DNA of 64,000 nucleotides from Antedon mediterranea. Lineage: Eukaryota; Echinodermata; Crinoidea; Comatulida; Antedonidae. The notes under the pieces were generated by a model. The model did no database searches and was not told the DNA's origin. It saw only the letters and a program-made list of their open reading frames with translations. The stretch lies in contig NC_092676.1 of the NCBI RefSeq assembly GCF_964355755.1, positions 13,500,288 to 13,564,287 of the forward strand, given 5' to 3'. Position 1 is the first letter of the stretch. Every line of letters begins with the position of its first letter. The translations under genes and the position numbers were made by a program. Of this stretch, positions 22,140 to 34,346 are shown one piece after another.

Positions 22140-23560
22140 ACTCGTCACTTTGACGAGTTTGGTTATCCGCCGCGCAAGTGGTGCAACATTAACATAAAGG
22201 GGATAGGTTGAGGACAAAAGGAAGTGTTCACGTTGGCATTATGACCTGAACTGAAGAATATGATATGTTGTTATTGCTGAATTTTATTATTTAAATTCAT
22301 ATATAGTATACACAGTATAATCTGTATCCATATCACATACAGTGACATACATAGAATAGGTGAAATTACGGGACCCGCTATTTATTGCAATTTTTAACAT
22401 ATTCACGGTTTTAAAATGAAACGCGAAGGTAGCAATTCCGAAAGGAAATTATCTCAGCAACAACGTATTAGCGTGTAGAAGAAATTTGAATACGTGAAAT
22501 ATTGATGCGCGCTCGTTTAAATGTAATGAATTATGACGCAAAAGATGAAAATACGACCTTTTTTATTTAACTGGCCATATGATGACGTCACAACATCCGA
22601 TTGACATAATTTCGTATCTACAATCCAATAGCTTCTAGAAAAAGTTTTAATCGTGATTATCACATTTTATTCTTACGAGCTATAACAGATTAAAATTTAC
22701 TGTAAAGATGAAATTGATGCCACAGGTGATTTAAATTTTTAGGCATGATGACGTCAAAAAAATTAAAATATTTTTAACTCATGCGAAAGATAATTGATTG
22801 ACCTATATCAAAATCGGGGTGAAAATGGAAAACGAATAAGTGGAGATGCGCTCTATTCAATGTGATGAGCTATGACGAAAGATACAAAAATCCTAAATTT
22901 TATATTCGCGTGGCCATACGATGACGTCACAATGTCCGGTTAGCCATATTAATACCTGATCCGATATCTACAACTCATCTACTTCCAGAATATGTCATCC
23001 ACAAAAAGTTGACCGTCTAGTTTAGAAATTAAGACTGTTTAAAAAAAGGCATATTTTAAACGAATTTTTTTTACCTTTTCATAAAAAACGCGCGCAAATT
23101 GTCCAATTCGACGTGCTCGTATGACGTATCTTTAAGTCGAAATTGTTTAAAATTTGGTAAAATTACTAGAAAAGGCTGGAAAAACATAAATCACGCGAAA
23201 AAAATACGTTTTCAATGCTACGTGCGCACCGCACACTTAAAAATGTACGCACGCGTGGGAATTTTTGACATGCTTAAAATGACATGAAACGCGTAGAAAG
23301 TTGATTATAAATTAATTTTGCGCATTTTGAAATTTTAAATGCGCGTGCGCGCGTAACTTTGTGTAAAACACGCAATTTTTGTTCAACAGAAACTTAGCGC
23401 ATGATATAAATTAAACTTTTGCAAAGTTTCACTTTAAAATGTTATTTGGTTTTCGACATATGTTAAATACGAGAAAATCGTTAAATCGCGCGTACGTCAC
23501 GTTGCGCAATTGTAAACATCATGAAAAGCTTCGCTTGACGACGTTACATAAATGTCAAAA
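22140..23560. repeat. Dispersed repeat family X, long copy (TGACGTCA-rich)
   Basis: Starts near AACTCGTCACTTTGACGAGTT and GGTGAAATTACGGGACCC, runs through CCATATGATGACGTCACAAC and ATGCTCGTAT-type blocks, and ends near GCGTACGTCACGTTGCGCAA. Diverged copies lie at 35840-36330, 36490-38020, 50870-50960 and 54890-55240. The ATF/CRE palindrome TGACGTCA occurs at 22583, 22749 and 22922. Short frames in it are not convincing genes. Confidence 0.75.
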
Positions 23561-23562
23561 TG

Positions 23563-25064
23563 TTAACATAGGCTGGTTTCCTGTCGACGTAAAGGCTGGT
23601 TTCCTGTCGACGTAAGAAGTCGAATTTTGCAACGATTCTTGCGTTTCATACGTTTCTTACGTCTCTTACGAAAGTTGAGAAAAAATTGACGTCGTTGACG
23701 TTAATCAAGATCGTGTCGGGCCGCAGAGAAACATCTGTAGTTATGCTGCTCCCGAAAGTTGAAATTTTGGCTGTGAAACACACGTCGTATGCTTACGCCG
23801 ATTTTAGTGTTGTTACGAAAGTGGAAATTTTTTTCTTACGTCGGTCAGATTTATGACGTATTTGAAACAACATCTGTGATTGGTGTTTCTTTTTAGAGCG
23901 GGTTTTACCCTTTTTCGCGCGAAATGTTGAATGTTGTTATTGTACCTGTAGCTACTCAGTTCAGTGCAGCACACCAACATATTATTTTCAGTAGATAGGC
24001 TAGGCCCTAGTATTAGTAATAATACTTAATTAATACTGTACTAATGTTAATTGATTTGACCAAAATCTAATCAAACTAGCCTAGGAGCCTAATAGGCTAG
24101 TAATGTACTACTGTATGAATAAAAATATGAATTAATTATCCTGGCCCTCTAGGCCTAGCCTTAAATAGTTTTCAAAATTAAAAAAGGGCAAATCATTTCG
24201 GGATTCCTATTATTATTAGACCTACCCATGGAACTATTATATTATAGTTCCATGCTAGGCCCTAGGCTAGGCCATAGTACTACCGCAGTAAGATACCCAT
24301 TATTTACAGGCTTATAATAAGAATAAATTTAACAAAACAATATGAATTATACAAAATCAAGCAAACATTTTTTTTAAAGTTACATGATAATATTATATTG
24401 CTTATAAAGGGGCTTTCTATATCTTATCTTGTTGCAAATGTTAAGTTTTCGCGACGTTTCTACCGACAAATAGAACAGAAGAATGTCGGTTTCTTTGAAA
24501 TGCTATTGTTTATTGCACGTCCATAAATAACAGTATTATATTTTGATATGAGTTGTAAACTCCCTGATTAGAACATTATTATATTGAAACCACTGTGCAT
24601 TTGTATAGTATGTAGGCCTACAACATCGTAAAGTGGGCTAAAATTAGTAGTAAATACATACAAATGTTTTATCCGGCTTTATTTCACTTAAGGTCATACA
24701 CATTACGTCATAACTCTTGTCGCTCATTGGTTGCTTGTTACGATTGCGCTTACGTCTCTTGCGAAAGTTGACTTCAAGTCAACTTTCGTAAGAGACGTAA
24801 GAAACGTGACGCAAGAGCGTTCATTCAAGCGTAAGATAAAAAATTCCGGTTTCCTGTAAAATCGGAAGAAAACGTCGTAACGCAACAATTGTTAGGTCAT
24901 CGGTTTCCTGTAAAATCGTTTGTCGTTACTATTTTTCTTACGTTTCGTCGATTTTATAAATTTTCGATCGTAATCGGTTTCCTGTAAAATCCGCATTTCT
25001 TACGACAAATCGACGTAGTCGCAACAAAAGTGATGTTCTTACGTCGACAGGAAACCAGGCTTAA
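23563..25064. mobile_element. TTAA-flanked element with GGTTTCCTGT inverted termini (copy A)
   Basis: The left end reads TTAACATAGGCTGGTTTCCTGTCGACGTAA, given here as two joined motifs, with the 23-bp terminus repeated in tandem at 23571 and 23594. The right end, CTTACGTCGACAGGAAACCAGGC at 25038-25060, is its inverted match and is followed at once by TTAA. Extra internal copies of GGTTTCCTGT lie at 24848, 24902 and 24976, and inverted ones at 25129, 25194 and 25248. TTAA flanks suggest a piggyBac- or Kolobok-like target preference. No transposase is encoded. The same element recurs in copy B (26851-28352). Confidence 0.6.
24749..24801. other. 53-bp near-perfect palindrome
   Basis: Arms CTTACGTCTCTTGCGAAAG and its complement pair over 26 bp with one mismatch around a single central C, through GTTGACTT/AAGTCAAC. 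Repeated at 28037-28089. Confidence 0.9.
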
Positions 25065-25302
25065 GAGTCAGTTTTTCTAACGTCAGTTACGATTGTTACG
25101 TTGATTTTAGGTAAGAAACCAACATTTGACAGGAAACCGCTTACGACAATATTTTGGTGAAATCGACGTAAACGCAAGAAAAATAGACGATCGACAGGAA
25201 ACCGGGGTATCGAATCTCCGTCTGATACGTCGATTTATCGCGAATTTACAGGAAACCGGGATTTTATTGCTTGCGATCACTTGCGTTGCGTTATTAACGA
25301 TT

Positions 25303-25339
25303 CTTACGTAAAGTTGACTTGGAGTCAACTTTACGTAAG
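25303..25339. other. 37-bp palindrome
   Basis: CTTACGTAAAGTTGACT pairs with AGTCAACTTTACGTAAG around TGG. Repeated at 28591-28627. The arm shares GTTGACTT and TTACGT with the 53-bp palindrome upstream. Confidence 0.88.
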
Positions 25340-25800
25340 CGTAAGAGTCGTAAGCGCAAGAAATACAATGGAAAAGGATAGGCCTATTTTTAATAGATAC
25401 GAAAATACGAATTTCATTAATAAAAGCAGCTTTTTTACAACACCTCTTTACCAAAAAAGGATAAAAATTAGCCCTATATTAAAAACGTACAATTATATTC
25501 AAGTTCTTTCTATTCACACTTTTCTTTATTTTATTGACATATTCTCCTTCCGGTAATTAAGTTCATTAACTGTTCTTTTATTAGGAGAAATGATTCGATG
25601 TTTTTAAACAATTTAAACCGGCACTATTTGCTCCATCTGAGTTTTTCTAATCAATATTTTTGTTGTTTGTGTTGTTATAAGAAGCATGCTATTAGACTCT
25701 GATGCAGTAGATGTAATATTAAATACAGAAGGTAAGATATTTAATAACAATTAATAATAATGATAATAATAGTAATAACACTAAAGTTATTAAATAATAA

Positions 25801-28800
25801 TCGTTTAAATGTAATGAATTATGACGCAAAAGATGAAAATACGACCTTTTTTATTTAACTGGCCATATGATGACGTCACAACATCCGATTGACATAATTT
25901 CGTATCTACAATCCAATAGCTTCTAGAAAAAGTTTTAATCGTGATTATCACATTTTATTCTTACGAGCTATAACAGATTAAAATTTACTGTAAAGATGAA
26001 ATTGATGCCACAGGTGATTTAAATTTTTAGGCATGATGACGTCAAAAAAATTAAAATATTTTTAACTCATGCGAAAGATAATTGATTGACCTATATCAAA
26101 ATCGGGGTGAAAATGGAAAACGAATAAGTGGAGATGCGCTCTATTCAATGTGATGAGCTATGACGAAAGATACAAAAATCCTAAATTTTATATTCGCGTG
26201 GCCATACGATGACGTCACAATGTCCGGTTAGCCATATTAATACCTGATCCGATATCTACAACTCATCTACTTCCAGAATATGTCATCCACAAAAAGTTGA
26301 CCGTCTAGTTTAGAAATTAAGACTGTTTAAAAAAAGGCATATTTTAAACGAATTTTTTTTACCTTTTCATAAAAAACGCGCGCAAATTGTCCAATTCGAC
26401 GTGCTCGTATGACGTATCTTTAAGTCGAAATTGTTTAAAATTTGGTAAAATTACTAGAAAAGGCTGGAAAAACATAAATCACGCGAAAAAAATACGTTTT
26501 CAATGCTACGTGCGCACCGCACACTTAAAAATGTACGCACGCGTGGGAATTTTTGACATGCTTAAAATGACATGAAACGCGTAGAAAGTTGATTATAAAT
26601 TAATTTTGCGCATTTTGAAATTTTAAATGCGCGTGCGCGCGTAACTTTGTGTAAAACACGCAATTTTTGTTCAACAGAAACTTAGCGCATGATATAAATT
26701 AAACTTTTGCAAAGTTTCACTTTAAAATGTTATTTGGTTTTCGACATATGTTAAATACGAGAAAATCGTTAAATCGCGCGTACGTCACGTTGCGCAATTG
26801 TAAACATCATGAAAAGCTTCGCTTGACGACGTTACATAAATGTCAAAATGTTAACATAGGCTGGTTTCCTGTCGACGTAAAGGCTGGTTTCCTGTCGACG
26901 TAAGAAGTCGAATTTTGCAACGATTCTTGCGTTTCATACGTTTCTTACGTCTCTTACGAAAGTTGAGAAAAAATTGACGTCGTTGACGTTAATCAAGATC
27001 GTGTCGGGCCGCAGAGAAACATCTGTAGTTATGCTGCTCCCGAAAGTTGAAATTTTGGCTGTGAAACACACGTCGTATGCTTACGCCGATTTTAGTGTTG
27101 TTACGAAAGTGGAAATTTTTTTCTTACGTCGGTCAGATTTATGACGTATTTGAAACAACATCTGTGATTGGTGTTTCTTTTTAGAGCGGGTTTTACCCTT
27201 TTTCGCGCGAAATGTTGAATGTTGTTATTGTACCTGTAGCTACTCAGTTCAGTGCAGCACACCAACATATTATTTTCAGTAGATAGGCTAGGCCCTAGTA
27301 TTAGTAATAATACTTAATTAATACTGTACTAATGTTAATTGATTTGACCAAAATCTAATCAAACTAGCCTAGGAGCCTAATAGGCTAGTAATGTACTACT
27401 GTATGAATAAAAATATGAATTAATTATCCTGGCCCTCTAGGCCTAGCCTTAAATAGTTTTCAAAATTAAAAAAGGGCAAATCATTTCGGGATTCCTATTA
27501 TTATTAGACCTACCCATGGAACTATTATATTATAGTTCCATGCTAGGCCCTAGGCTAGGCCATAGTACTACCGCAGTAAGATACCCATTATTTACAGGCT
27601 TATAATAAGAATAAATTTAACAAAACAATATGAATTATACAAAATCAAGCAAACATTTTTTTTAAAGTTACATGATAATATTATATTGCTTATAAAGGGG
27701 CTTTCTATATCTTATCTTGTTGCAAATGTTAAGTTTTCGCGACGTTTCTACCGACAAATAGAACAGAAGAATGTCGGTTTCTTTGAAATGCTATTGTTTA
27801 TTGCACGTCCATAAATAACAGTATTATATTTTGATATGAGTTGTAAACTCCCTGATTAGAACATTATTATATTGAAACCACTGTGCATTTGTATAGTATG
27901 TAGGCCTACAACATCGTAAAGTGGGCTAAAATTAGTAGTAAATACATACAAATGTTTTATCCGGCTTTATTTCACTTAAGGTCATACACATTACGTCATA
28001 ACTCTTGTCGCTCATTGGTTGCTTGTTACGATTGCGCTTACGTCTCTTGCGAAAGTTGACTTCAAGTCAACTTTCGTAAGAGACGTAAGAAACGTGACGC
28101 AAGAGCGTTCATTCAAGCGTAAGATAAAAAATTCCGGTTTCCTGTAAAATCGGAAGAAAACGTCGTAACGCAACAATTGTTAGGTCATCGGTTTCCTGTA
28201 AAATCGTTTGTCGTTACTATTTTTCTTACGTTTCGTCGATTTTATAAATTTTCGATCGTAATCGGTTTCCTGTAAAATCCGCATTTCTTACGACAAATCG
28301 ACGTAGTCGCAACAAAAGTGATGTTCTTACGTCGACAGGAAACCAGGCTTAAGAGTCAGTTTTTCTAACGTCAGTTACGATTGTTACGTTGATTTTAGGT
28401 AAGAAACCAACATTTGACAGGAAACCGCTTACGACAATATTTTGGTGAAATCGACGTAAACGCAAGAAAAATAGACGATCGACAGGAAACCGGGGTATCG
28501 AATCTCCGTCTGATACGTCGATTTATCGCGAATTTACAGGAAACCGGGATTTTATTGCTTGCGATCACTTGCGTTGCGTTATTAACGATTCTTACGTAAA
28601 GTTGACTTGGAGTCAACTTTACGTAAGCGTAAGAGTCGTAAGCGCAAGAAATACAATGGAAAAGGATAGGCCTATTTTTAATAGATACGAAAATACGAAT
28701 TTCATTAATAAAAGCAGCTTTTTTACAACACCTCTTTACCAAAAAAGGATAAAAATTAGCCCTATATTAAAAACGTACAATTATATTCAAGTTCTTTCTA

Positions 28801-29088
28801 TTCACACTTTTCTTTATTTTATTGACATATTCTCCTTCCGGTAATTAAGTTCATTAACTGTTCTTTTATTAGGAGAAATGATTCGATGTTTTTAAACAAT
28901 TTAAACCGGCACTATTTGCTCCATCTGAGTTTTTCTAATCAATATTTTTGTTGTTTGTGTTGTTATAAGAAGCATGCTATTAGACTCTGATGCAGTAGAT
29001 GTAATATTAAATACAGAAGGTAAGATATTTAATAACAATTAATAATAATGATAATAATAGTAATAACACTAAAGTTATTAAATAATAT
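25801..29088 (+). repeat. 3,288-bp tandem duplication, copy B
   Basis: Direct repeat of 22513-25800, abutting it without a spacer. It ends where AAATAATA diverges into TTGCCATTC. Contains second copies of all elements listed for copy A: left terminus at 26851, right terminus at 28326-28352, hairpins at 28037-28089 and 28591-28627. Confidence 0.92.
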
Positions 29089-30180
29089 TGCCATTCAATA
29101 TCCCTCCACACTTAATAATAAGAAGCATACAGTAAATACTTGTTAAATAAATTTATTTACAAATACATTCTGCACAATACTATTTTATGGATTAGGCCAT
29201 TTATATGAATTCAGAATATATAATACCGACAATCCTTTAACTAAATACTATAATTACTTACTTATTAACTAAATACATTTTTAAAAAGCAAACACAAACA
29301 CTTTTACTGATTACCTTAAGTGATATACAGTAACTTTCTTTGCATACACTGTGTCACACAATATATATGATACAGGAAATTAAACCTTTAAATAAATCTA
29401 AAAAGTTGAGTAGTAAAACTATAAACATATTTTTAAACTCTGAAACTGTGGTACACTGTACTGTAATTTCTCTCTTTCAGATGGGGCTGAATTAAGGACA
29501 CAAGTTGATTCAATCTTTCTGGTGTCATTCTTGTATATCTATTTAATAAAGCAAAACAATTTGTAAATGCAACACATACACTTTCAATGTTGATACATTA
29601 TCAATGTTAATATCAATGTTTTGTTTAATTTTCAGTGGTATTAGAAGCAGACTTTCTGTTCACATATAAAAATGTTAATAATAAATAAGTGTGATGTTTC
29701 CTATGTACTGGGCAGTATTTACTTTGGAATCATTATAGGCCTCATTTTGTGTTTAAAATTTGCTCTGTAAAAATATTTTAACATTTTAAAACTAGTGTGT
29801 TGAAGCTTTTCAATAATTATTTTAAATCAAAGAAAAATAATTAAACATATGTATTTAAAGTGTTTTTCACTTGTTTTTCTTATTAGTTAATGACTACAAA
29901 TTTTAATTTTATAGCATTTTCCTGTTAAGCAGCTGAACTACTGTTATTAGTTATAATTATGTGTACAGTATGATAACATTTTTAGTTACAAACATTTAGT
30001 TTTTAAACACATTCCAAACAAAGGGCATGTAAAAGAAGAGTTTCACTGTAGATCATTTTTGTTGCAGTTTAGAAGTTGGAATTATTGTGTAGAGTGTGTA
30101 GATCCAATACATTAAAATGTTAAAATGTTTTTTTTTTTAATTTGGCCTATCATATAAAATAAAGTCACACTAAAAAAAAA
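29089..30180. other. Unassigned AT-rich DNA
   Basis: Nothing recognised beyond poly(T)/poly(A) runs near 30128 and 30172. Confidence 0.5.
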
Positions 30181-30189
30181 AAGAGAGAT

Positions 30190-30590
30190 TTATGCCTAAT
30201 TCCAAAGCTAGCCTAGGCCTACAGATGGTGGTCCACTTAATTGGGATAGGCCTAGTACTTGATTGTAGGGCCTAGCCTAGTAGGCTAGTATAGGAGGCCT
30301 ACTACTAATAAGTACTAGGGGCCTAGGCTATATAGTAGGTAGGCCTAAAAAAGGCTTTTAGTAGTAGGCTAGCCTAGGCCTAGTATTACTAAGTAGGCCT
30401 AGGCTAGGCCTACAAGAAGGCTACGGTCTAGGACATTTTTGGTACAGGCCTCTTGCCTATATTACAGTAAAATAGTAGTGGATGATGTAGGACTGGGCCT
30501 GGGCCTAGGCATGTTCCGTTTTATGTAGCTAGGCCTATGTACAGTATATGCCACACAGCATGTATGCCTTTCTAAGCCTAGGCTGCCTAC
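30190..30590. repeat. AGGCCTAG-rich low-complexity tract
   Basis: Dense overlapping AGGCCTA, CCTAGGC and TAGTAGGC words, palindromic at many scales. The same words are scattered through the window (for example 21760, 24010, 31980, 61480) and appear to be a genome-wide compositional signature. Confidence 0.75.
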
Positions 30591-30599
30591 CTGAAAAAC

Positions 30600-30885
30600 A
30601 ATTGCCTGACATGGGCAACCATCGATCGAGCAAACACAGAAGCGTAAGAAAAAATTTCAACTTTACGTAACGATCATAAGACGACCGTAAGCGCTTGAAG
30701 TTAAAAAAGTCAACTTTACGTAAGGGTCGTTATCGGCTCGTGAGCCTGCGGTTCAGAACGATCAAAACGACGTTCACTTTTGTTCAACTTAACGGAAGAG
30801 ACGTAACAAACGCAACAATCGTAACAAACGTTAGCATTTCCAAATCTTACGTCGACAGGAAACCAGGCTATAGTTAACAAAATGT
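30600..30885. repeat. Isolated right terminus of the GGTTTCCTGT element family
   Basis: CTTACGTCGACAGGAAACCAGG at 30846-30867 is followed by CTATAG and TTAA (30874-30877). Read inward, it matches the TTAA-CATAG-GCTGG left ends at 23563 and 26851 better than their nearer partners do. Upstream there are TTACGTAA-rich blocks like those inside the element. Confidence 0.65.
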
Positions 30886-30989
30886 TATGTTTGCAAGTTT
30901 TAGAGAAAAGCGTTACACAAAAATCATACAGAAAGAAAGAAGATGAAGAAAAAGATGATGATGATGATGATGATTTCGTACAATCACAA

Positions 30990-31040
30990 GATAACGACTC
31001 TTTAAACTGAGGACTAGTGCAGTGTTAAAGAGTCGTTATC
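30990..31040. other. Perfect hairpin with 16-bp arms
   Basis: GATAACGACTCTTTAA and TTAAAGAGTCGTTATC flank a 19-nt loop. The right arm belongs to a repeat unit shared with 39205; the left arm does not occur there, so the hairpin is specific to this copy. Confidence 0.88.
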
Positions 31041-31246
31041 CAATCGAGTTCGAACAATACCATGAAAGCCCCAGTGGTCTAATGGTTAGGACATCTGCAT
31101 ATCAAGCAGGCGGTCCGAGTTCGAGTCTCGGTTGGGGCGACTTTTTCTCATTCTCACAGATTTCCTCATCTTTATCGTTTCAAATTAATTAATTAAATTT
31201 CAGTATATCACCGGGCGGTTTAGAATTAATGTTCTTTGCCTATTGT

Positions 31247-31280
<34 letters not shown>
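31015..31280 (+). repeat. Repeat unit containing the tRNA-like sequence, copy 1
   Basis: Shared with 39160-39440: AACTGAGGACTAGTGC, AAGAGTCG(T/C)TATCCAATCG, the tRNA-like body, CAGATTTCCTCATCTTTATCG and TATCACCGGGCGGTTT, ending in a (TA)n run. The tRNA-like part is internal, unlike a standard SINE head. Confidence 0.75.
31068..31139 (+). tRNA. tRNA-like sequence, anticodon AUC (Asp-type), probably a repeat or pseudo-tRNA
   Basis: A full cloverleaf can be drawn: acceptor GCCCCAG/TTGGGGC, D stem GTCT/GGAC, anticodon stem TCTGC/GCAGG with loop ATATCAA, and T stem CCGAG/CTCGG. The anticodon would be AUC, read as Asp, but eukaryotic Asp tRNAs use GUC. The copy at 39242-39313 differs at one base and shares flanks on both sides, so this is more likely part of a dispersed element than a working tRNA gene. 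No CCA is encoded; no clear T-run terminator beyond CTTTTTC at 31140. Confidence 0.5.
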
Positions 31281-31282
<2 letters not shown>

Positions 31283-31440
31283 TATGGTTAATTCTGACAT
31301 AGGCGAGCATGAACAATGCAAAAACTTCGGTACAAATCTCCGCCATAGATACCTACCTTATCTATCTCAGATGTACCGCGAAACCGTAGATTTGATAACA
31401 TTAGTTTTCACATCGACGCTATTGTTCCATATTTCTATCT
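31277..31440 (+). repeat. Dispersed repeat, partner of 21187-21345
   Basis: Inverted relative to the copy in intron 1 of the Ginger1-like gene; roughly 85% similar by eye. It begins right after the (TA)n run. Confidence 0.75.
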
Positions 31441-31735
31441 TAGGAAGATATTATAAAGGGTTTTATAAGAAATGTTCTGACTTCAATCGGTAAATGTTAA
31501 CTCTACGCACGGTAAGTAATTTCCGGGTTCATGGTAAAGTGTGTCAATCACCTTGCAAGTTCCCTGCATGGCTGGTTTAAACCGACAGGTAGTTTGCTGC
31601 AGCACGTTGCTGAGGATATGCCCTACATATATTGCATTTTCCTTGAGGTATTGCCTGTACCATTTGTTCGTGGGTATTTGTTTTCCACTGTAATTTCGCG
31701 TCAAGTGGCGTTACTTTTGTGTTTCTAACTCACCG

Positions 31736-33060
31736 CAAACTGTCATATAAGTCTGATTACAGTATTGTGTGTGTGACGAAGAGGAACGCGACAGCAGCAA
31801 AGATTGTTTAATGCTACCATGTGTTTCGAGGAACGGGTGCTGTATGATGTAGGCCTAGCCCTCGAAGAAAGGAAAGGAAGGCTTGGGTGGGCAGGGCTTA
31901 ACGTCTAAGAAACCTAGTCTAGGCGGATCGTCTAGGCTAGGCTGTCTTTTCAATTCATTAATGGTATTTTTTAACTTATGTAGCCTAGCCTAGGCCTGGT
32001 TAATTAATGTTGAGCCTAGGCCTAGCTACGCCCTCTAGCTAGCTAGCTAGGCATATAGTGTAGCCCTACTACTAGCTAGAATAGAAGAGTGTAGCAGTAG
32101 TAGTAAGCCTAGATAGTAAGTAGACCTAGTAGTAGCAGGTAGGCGCGCCCAGCCCAACCTACTATACTACTACTACTAGGCGGGATGAAGCAAGCACCTT
32201 GTAATAATACTCTTCTAGGCCTACCCTACAGACAGACTTTTTTTAGAATAGAAGTCATACTAATTTACACACAGTATCAACCGTTAGTGTTTTACGATAT
32301 ATTATACAATGTCAAGAAGTAAATGCTAGCTAACATTATATTTATTAATTAATGTTATACATGTACATTTTAATTTATACATTTTTACAATTTAATGTAA
32401 AAATACTGATTAGGTTTATTCCAAAACTGATGACCAGCGTCCTCTGTTATATTAATTATTAATTATGGTATAATATTCATATTATCATACTCGTCAGAAC
32501 AAGTGCATAGGTGTGTTATTTGTATACATGTTGCAGACTTCTGATTTTTTTTTCTTTTTACCGTAGAATAATAAAAATCAGCTGTACCAAAACACTTTCA
32601 TGACCTTGACTTGCAATTGATAATGCCGTAAAGGCTTGTGATTTTACCCAAGAAATTTAAATACATTTTCAGGTAAATGGATTTATATAATCAAAATGTC
32701 CTACAATAAAACCTGGTGAATAAGAATGTTTAGTTTTATTTATATGATATTAAGAGAAACTGTGGCTGATATAATACTTTTGTTTTTTGGTGCCCAATCT
32801 AGTTCCTGGTTGACATTTAATATTTGTTTGTTTCTTTTTAGAGTGTATGGTAGCTGAATTATTTTGTCTTGCATAGCTTGTTGGCTCCTCAACAAACTGC
32901 AACATCTGTTTAAAACAAATTTGCAATGATATAAAATATTAAGGTGCAAGATGTTATATATTCGTCTATTACTCTACATTATTATTTAATCGGGTCAATT
33001 TATGTACAGTATCTTTTATTCACATTTTATAAATATTAATATAACACATTATCAAGGAAA
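31736..33060. other. Unassigned DNA with TAGGCCTA and CTAG clusters
   Basis: AGGCCTAG-type words and a CTAGCTAGCTAG run near 32035-32050, and TACTAC/TAGTAG clusters near 32090-32180. No gene recognised. Confidence 0.5.
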
Positions 33061-34310
33061 AGTTAAGCAGTTTATTTTAGTTCCATGTGATGAACACTAA
33101 TAAAATCAAGCTTATTTGAGCAATTGAATGCTGTTTAATTAAACAGCATTCAATTGCATAATTGCATTCAATTCCCTGAGAGCGAGTTTTTTAATTAAAC
33201 AGCATTCAATTGCTTAAATAGACCTGATTTTTTCTTGTTTGAGTTTACTTTAGTTCCATGTGATGAACACTAATAATTTCATTCAATAAAAATCAATTTA
33301 AAGGTACAGTTACGTAATTTCTGTGATTTTCCTTGAGAGCGAGTTTTTTTAATTAAACAGCATTCAATTGCTTAAATAAACCTTATTTTTTTCTTGTTTG
33401 AGTTTACTTTAGTTCCATGTGATGAACACTAATAATTTCATTCAATAAAAATAAATTTAAAGGTACAGTTACGTAATTTCTGTGATTTTCCTTGAGAGCG
33501 AATTTTTTAATTAAACAGCATTCAATTGCTTAAATAAACCTGATTTTTTCTTGTTTAACTTTACTCTAGTTCCATGTGATGAACACTAAGAATTTCATTA
33601 AATAAAAATAAATTTAAAGGTACAGTTACGTAATTTCTGTGATTTTCCTTGAGAGCGAGTTTTTTAATTAAACAGCATTCAATTGCTTAAATAGACCTGA
33701 TTTTATCTTGTTTAACTTTACTTTAGTTCCATGTGATGAACACTAATAATTTCATTCAATAAAAATAAATTTAAAGGTACAGTTACGTAATTTCTGTGAT
33801 TTTCCTTGAGAGCGAATTTTTTAATTAAACAGCATTCAATTGCTTAAATAAACCTGATTTTTTCTTGTTTAACTTTACTCTAGTTCCATGTGATGAACAC
33901 TAAGAATTTCATTCAATAAAAATAAATTTAAAGGTACAGTTACGTAATTTCTGTAATTTTCCTTGAGAGCGAGTTTTTTAATTAAACAGCATTCAATTGC
34001 TGAAATAGACCTGATTTTTTTCTTGTTTGAGTTTACTTTAGTTCCATGTGATAAACACTAATAATTTCATTCAATAAAAATAAATTTAAAGATACAGTTA
34101 CGTAATTTCTGTGATTTTCCTTGAGAGCGAGTTTTTTAATTAAACAGCATTCAATTGCTTAAATAGACATGATTTTTACTTGTTTAACTTTACTTTAGTT
34201 CCATGTGATGAACACTAATAATTTCATTCAATAAAAATAAATTTAAAGGTACAGTTACGTAATTTCTGTGATTTTTCCTGAGAGCGGGTTTTTTAATTAA
34301 ACAGCATTCA
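33061..34310 (+). repeat. 157-bp satellite array (left part)
   Basis: About eight monomers with starts at TTAGTTCCATGTGATGAACAC near 33077, 33250, 33409, 33566, 33723, 33880, 34038 and 34195, giving a period of 157-159 bp after the first. Other landmarks are AGGTACAGTTACGTAATTTC and TTAATTAAACAGCATTCAAT. The array is interrupted at 34310 by the Penelope-like element and resumes at 38306 in the same orientation. Confidence 0.94.
34298..34310. repeat. Target-site duplication, left copy (Penelope-like insertion)
   Basis: TAAACAGCATTCA, part of the 157-bp monomer, repeated at 38306-38318. Confidence 0.85.
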
Positions 34311-34346
34311 TTAGTAAAAAGGTTCATCTGGACCACTGTATAGTAT

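Larger units (their letters stand above)
22513..25800 (+). repeat. 3,288-bp tandem duplication, copy A
   Basis: Every landmark compared recurs 3,288 bp downstream. The copy begins at TCGTTTAAATGTAATGAATT inside family X and ends after GTTATTAAATAATAA. I saw no difference between the copies by eye. Confidence 0.92.

Noticed and set aside
25107-25556. Overlapping 60-115-codon frames on both strands, repeated at 28395-28844
   Set aside because: They coincide with the palindromes and inverted termini; stop-poor TTACGT-rich DNA explains them.
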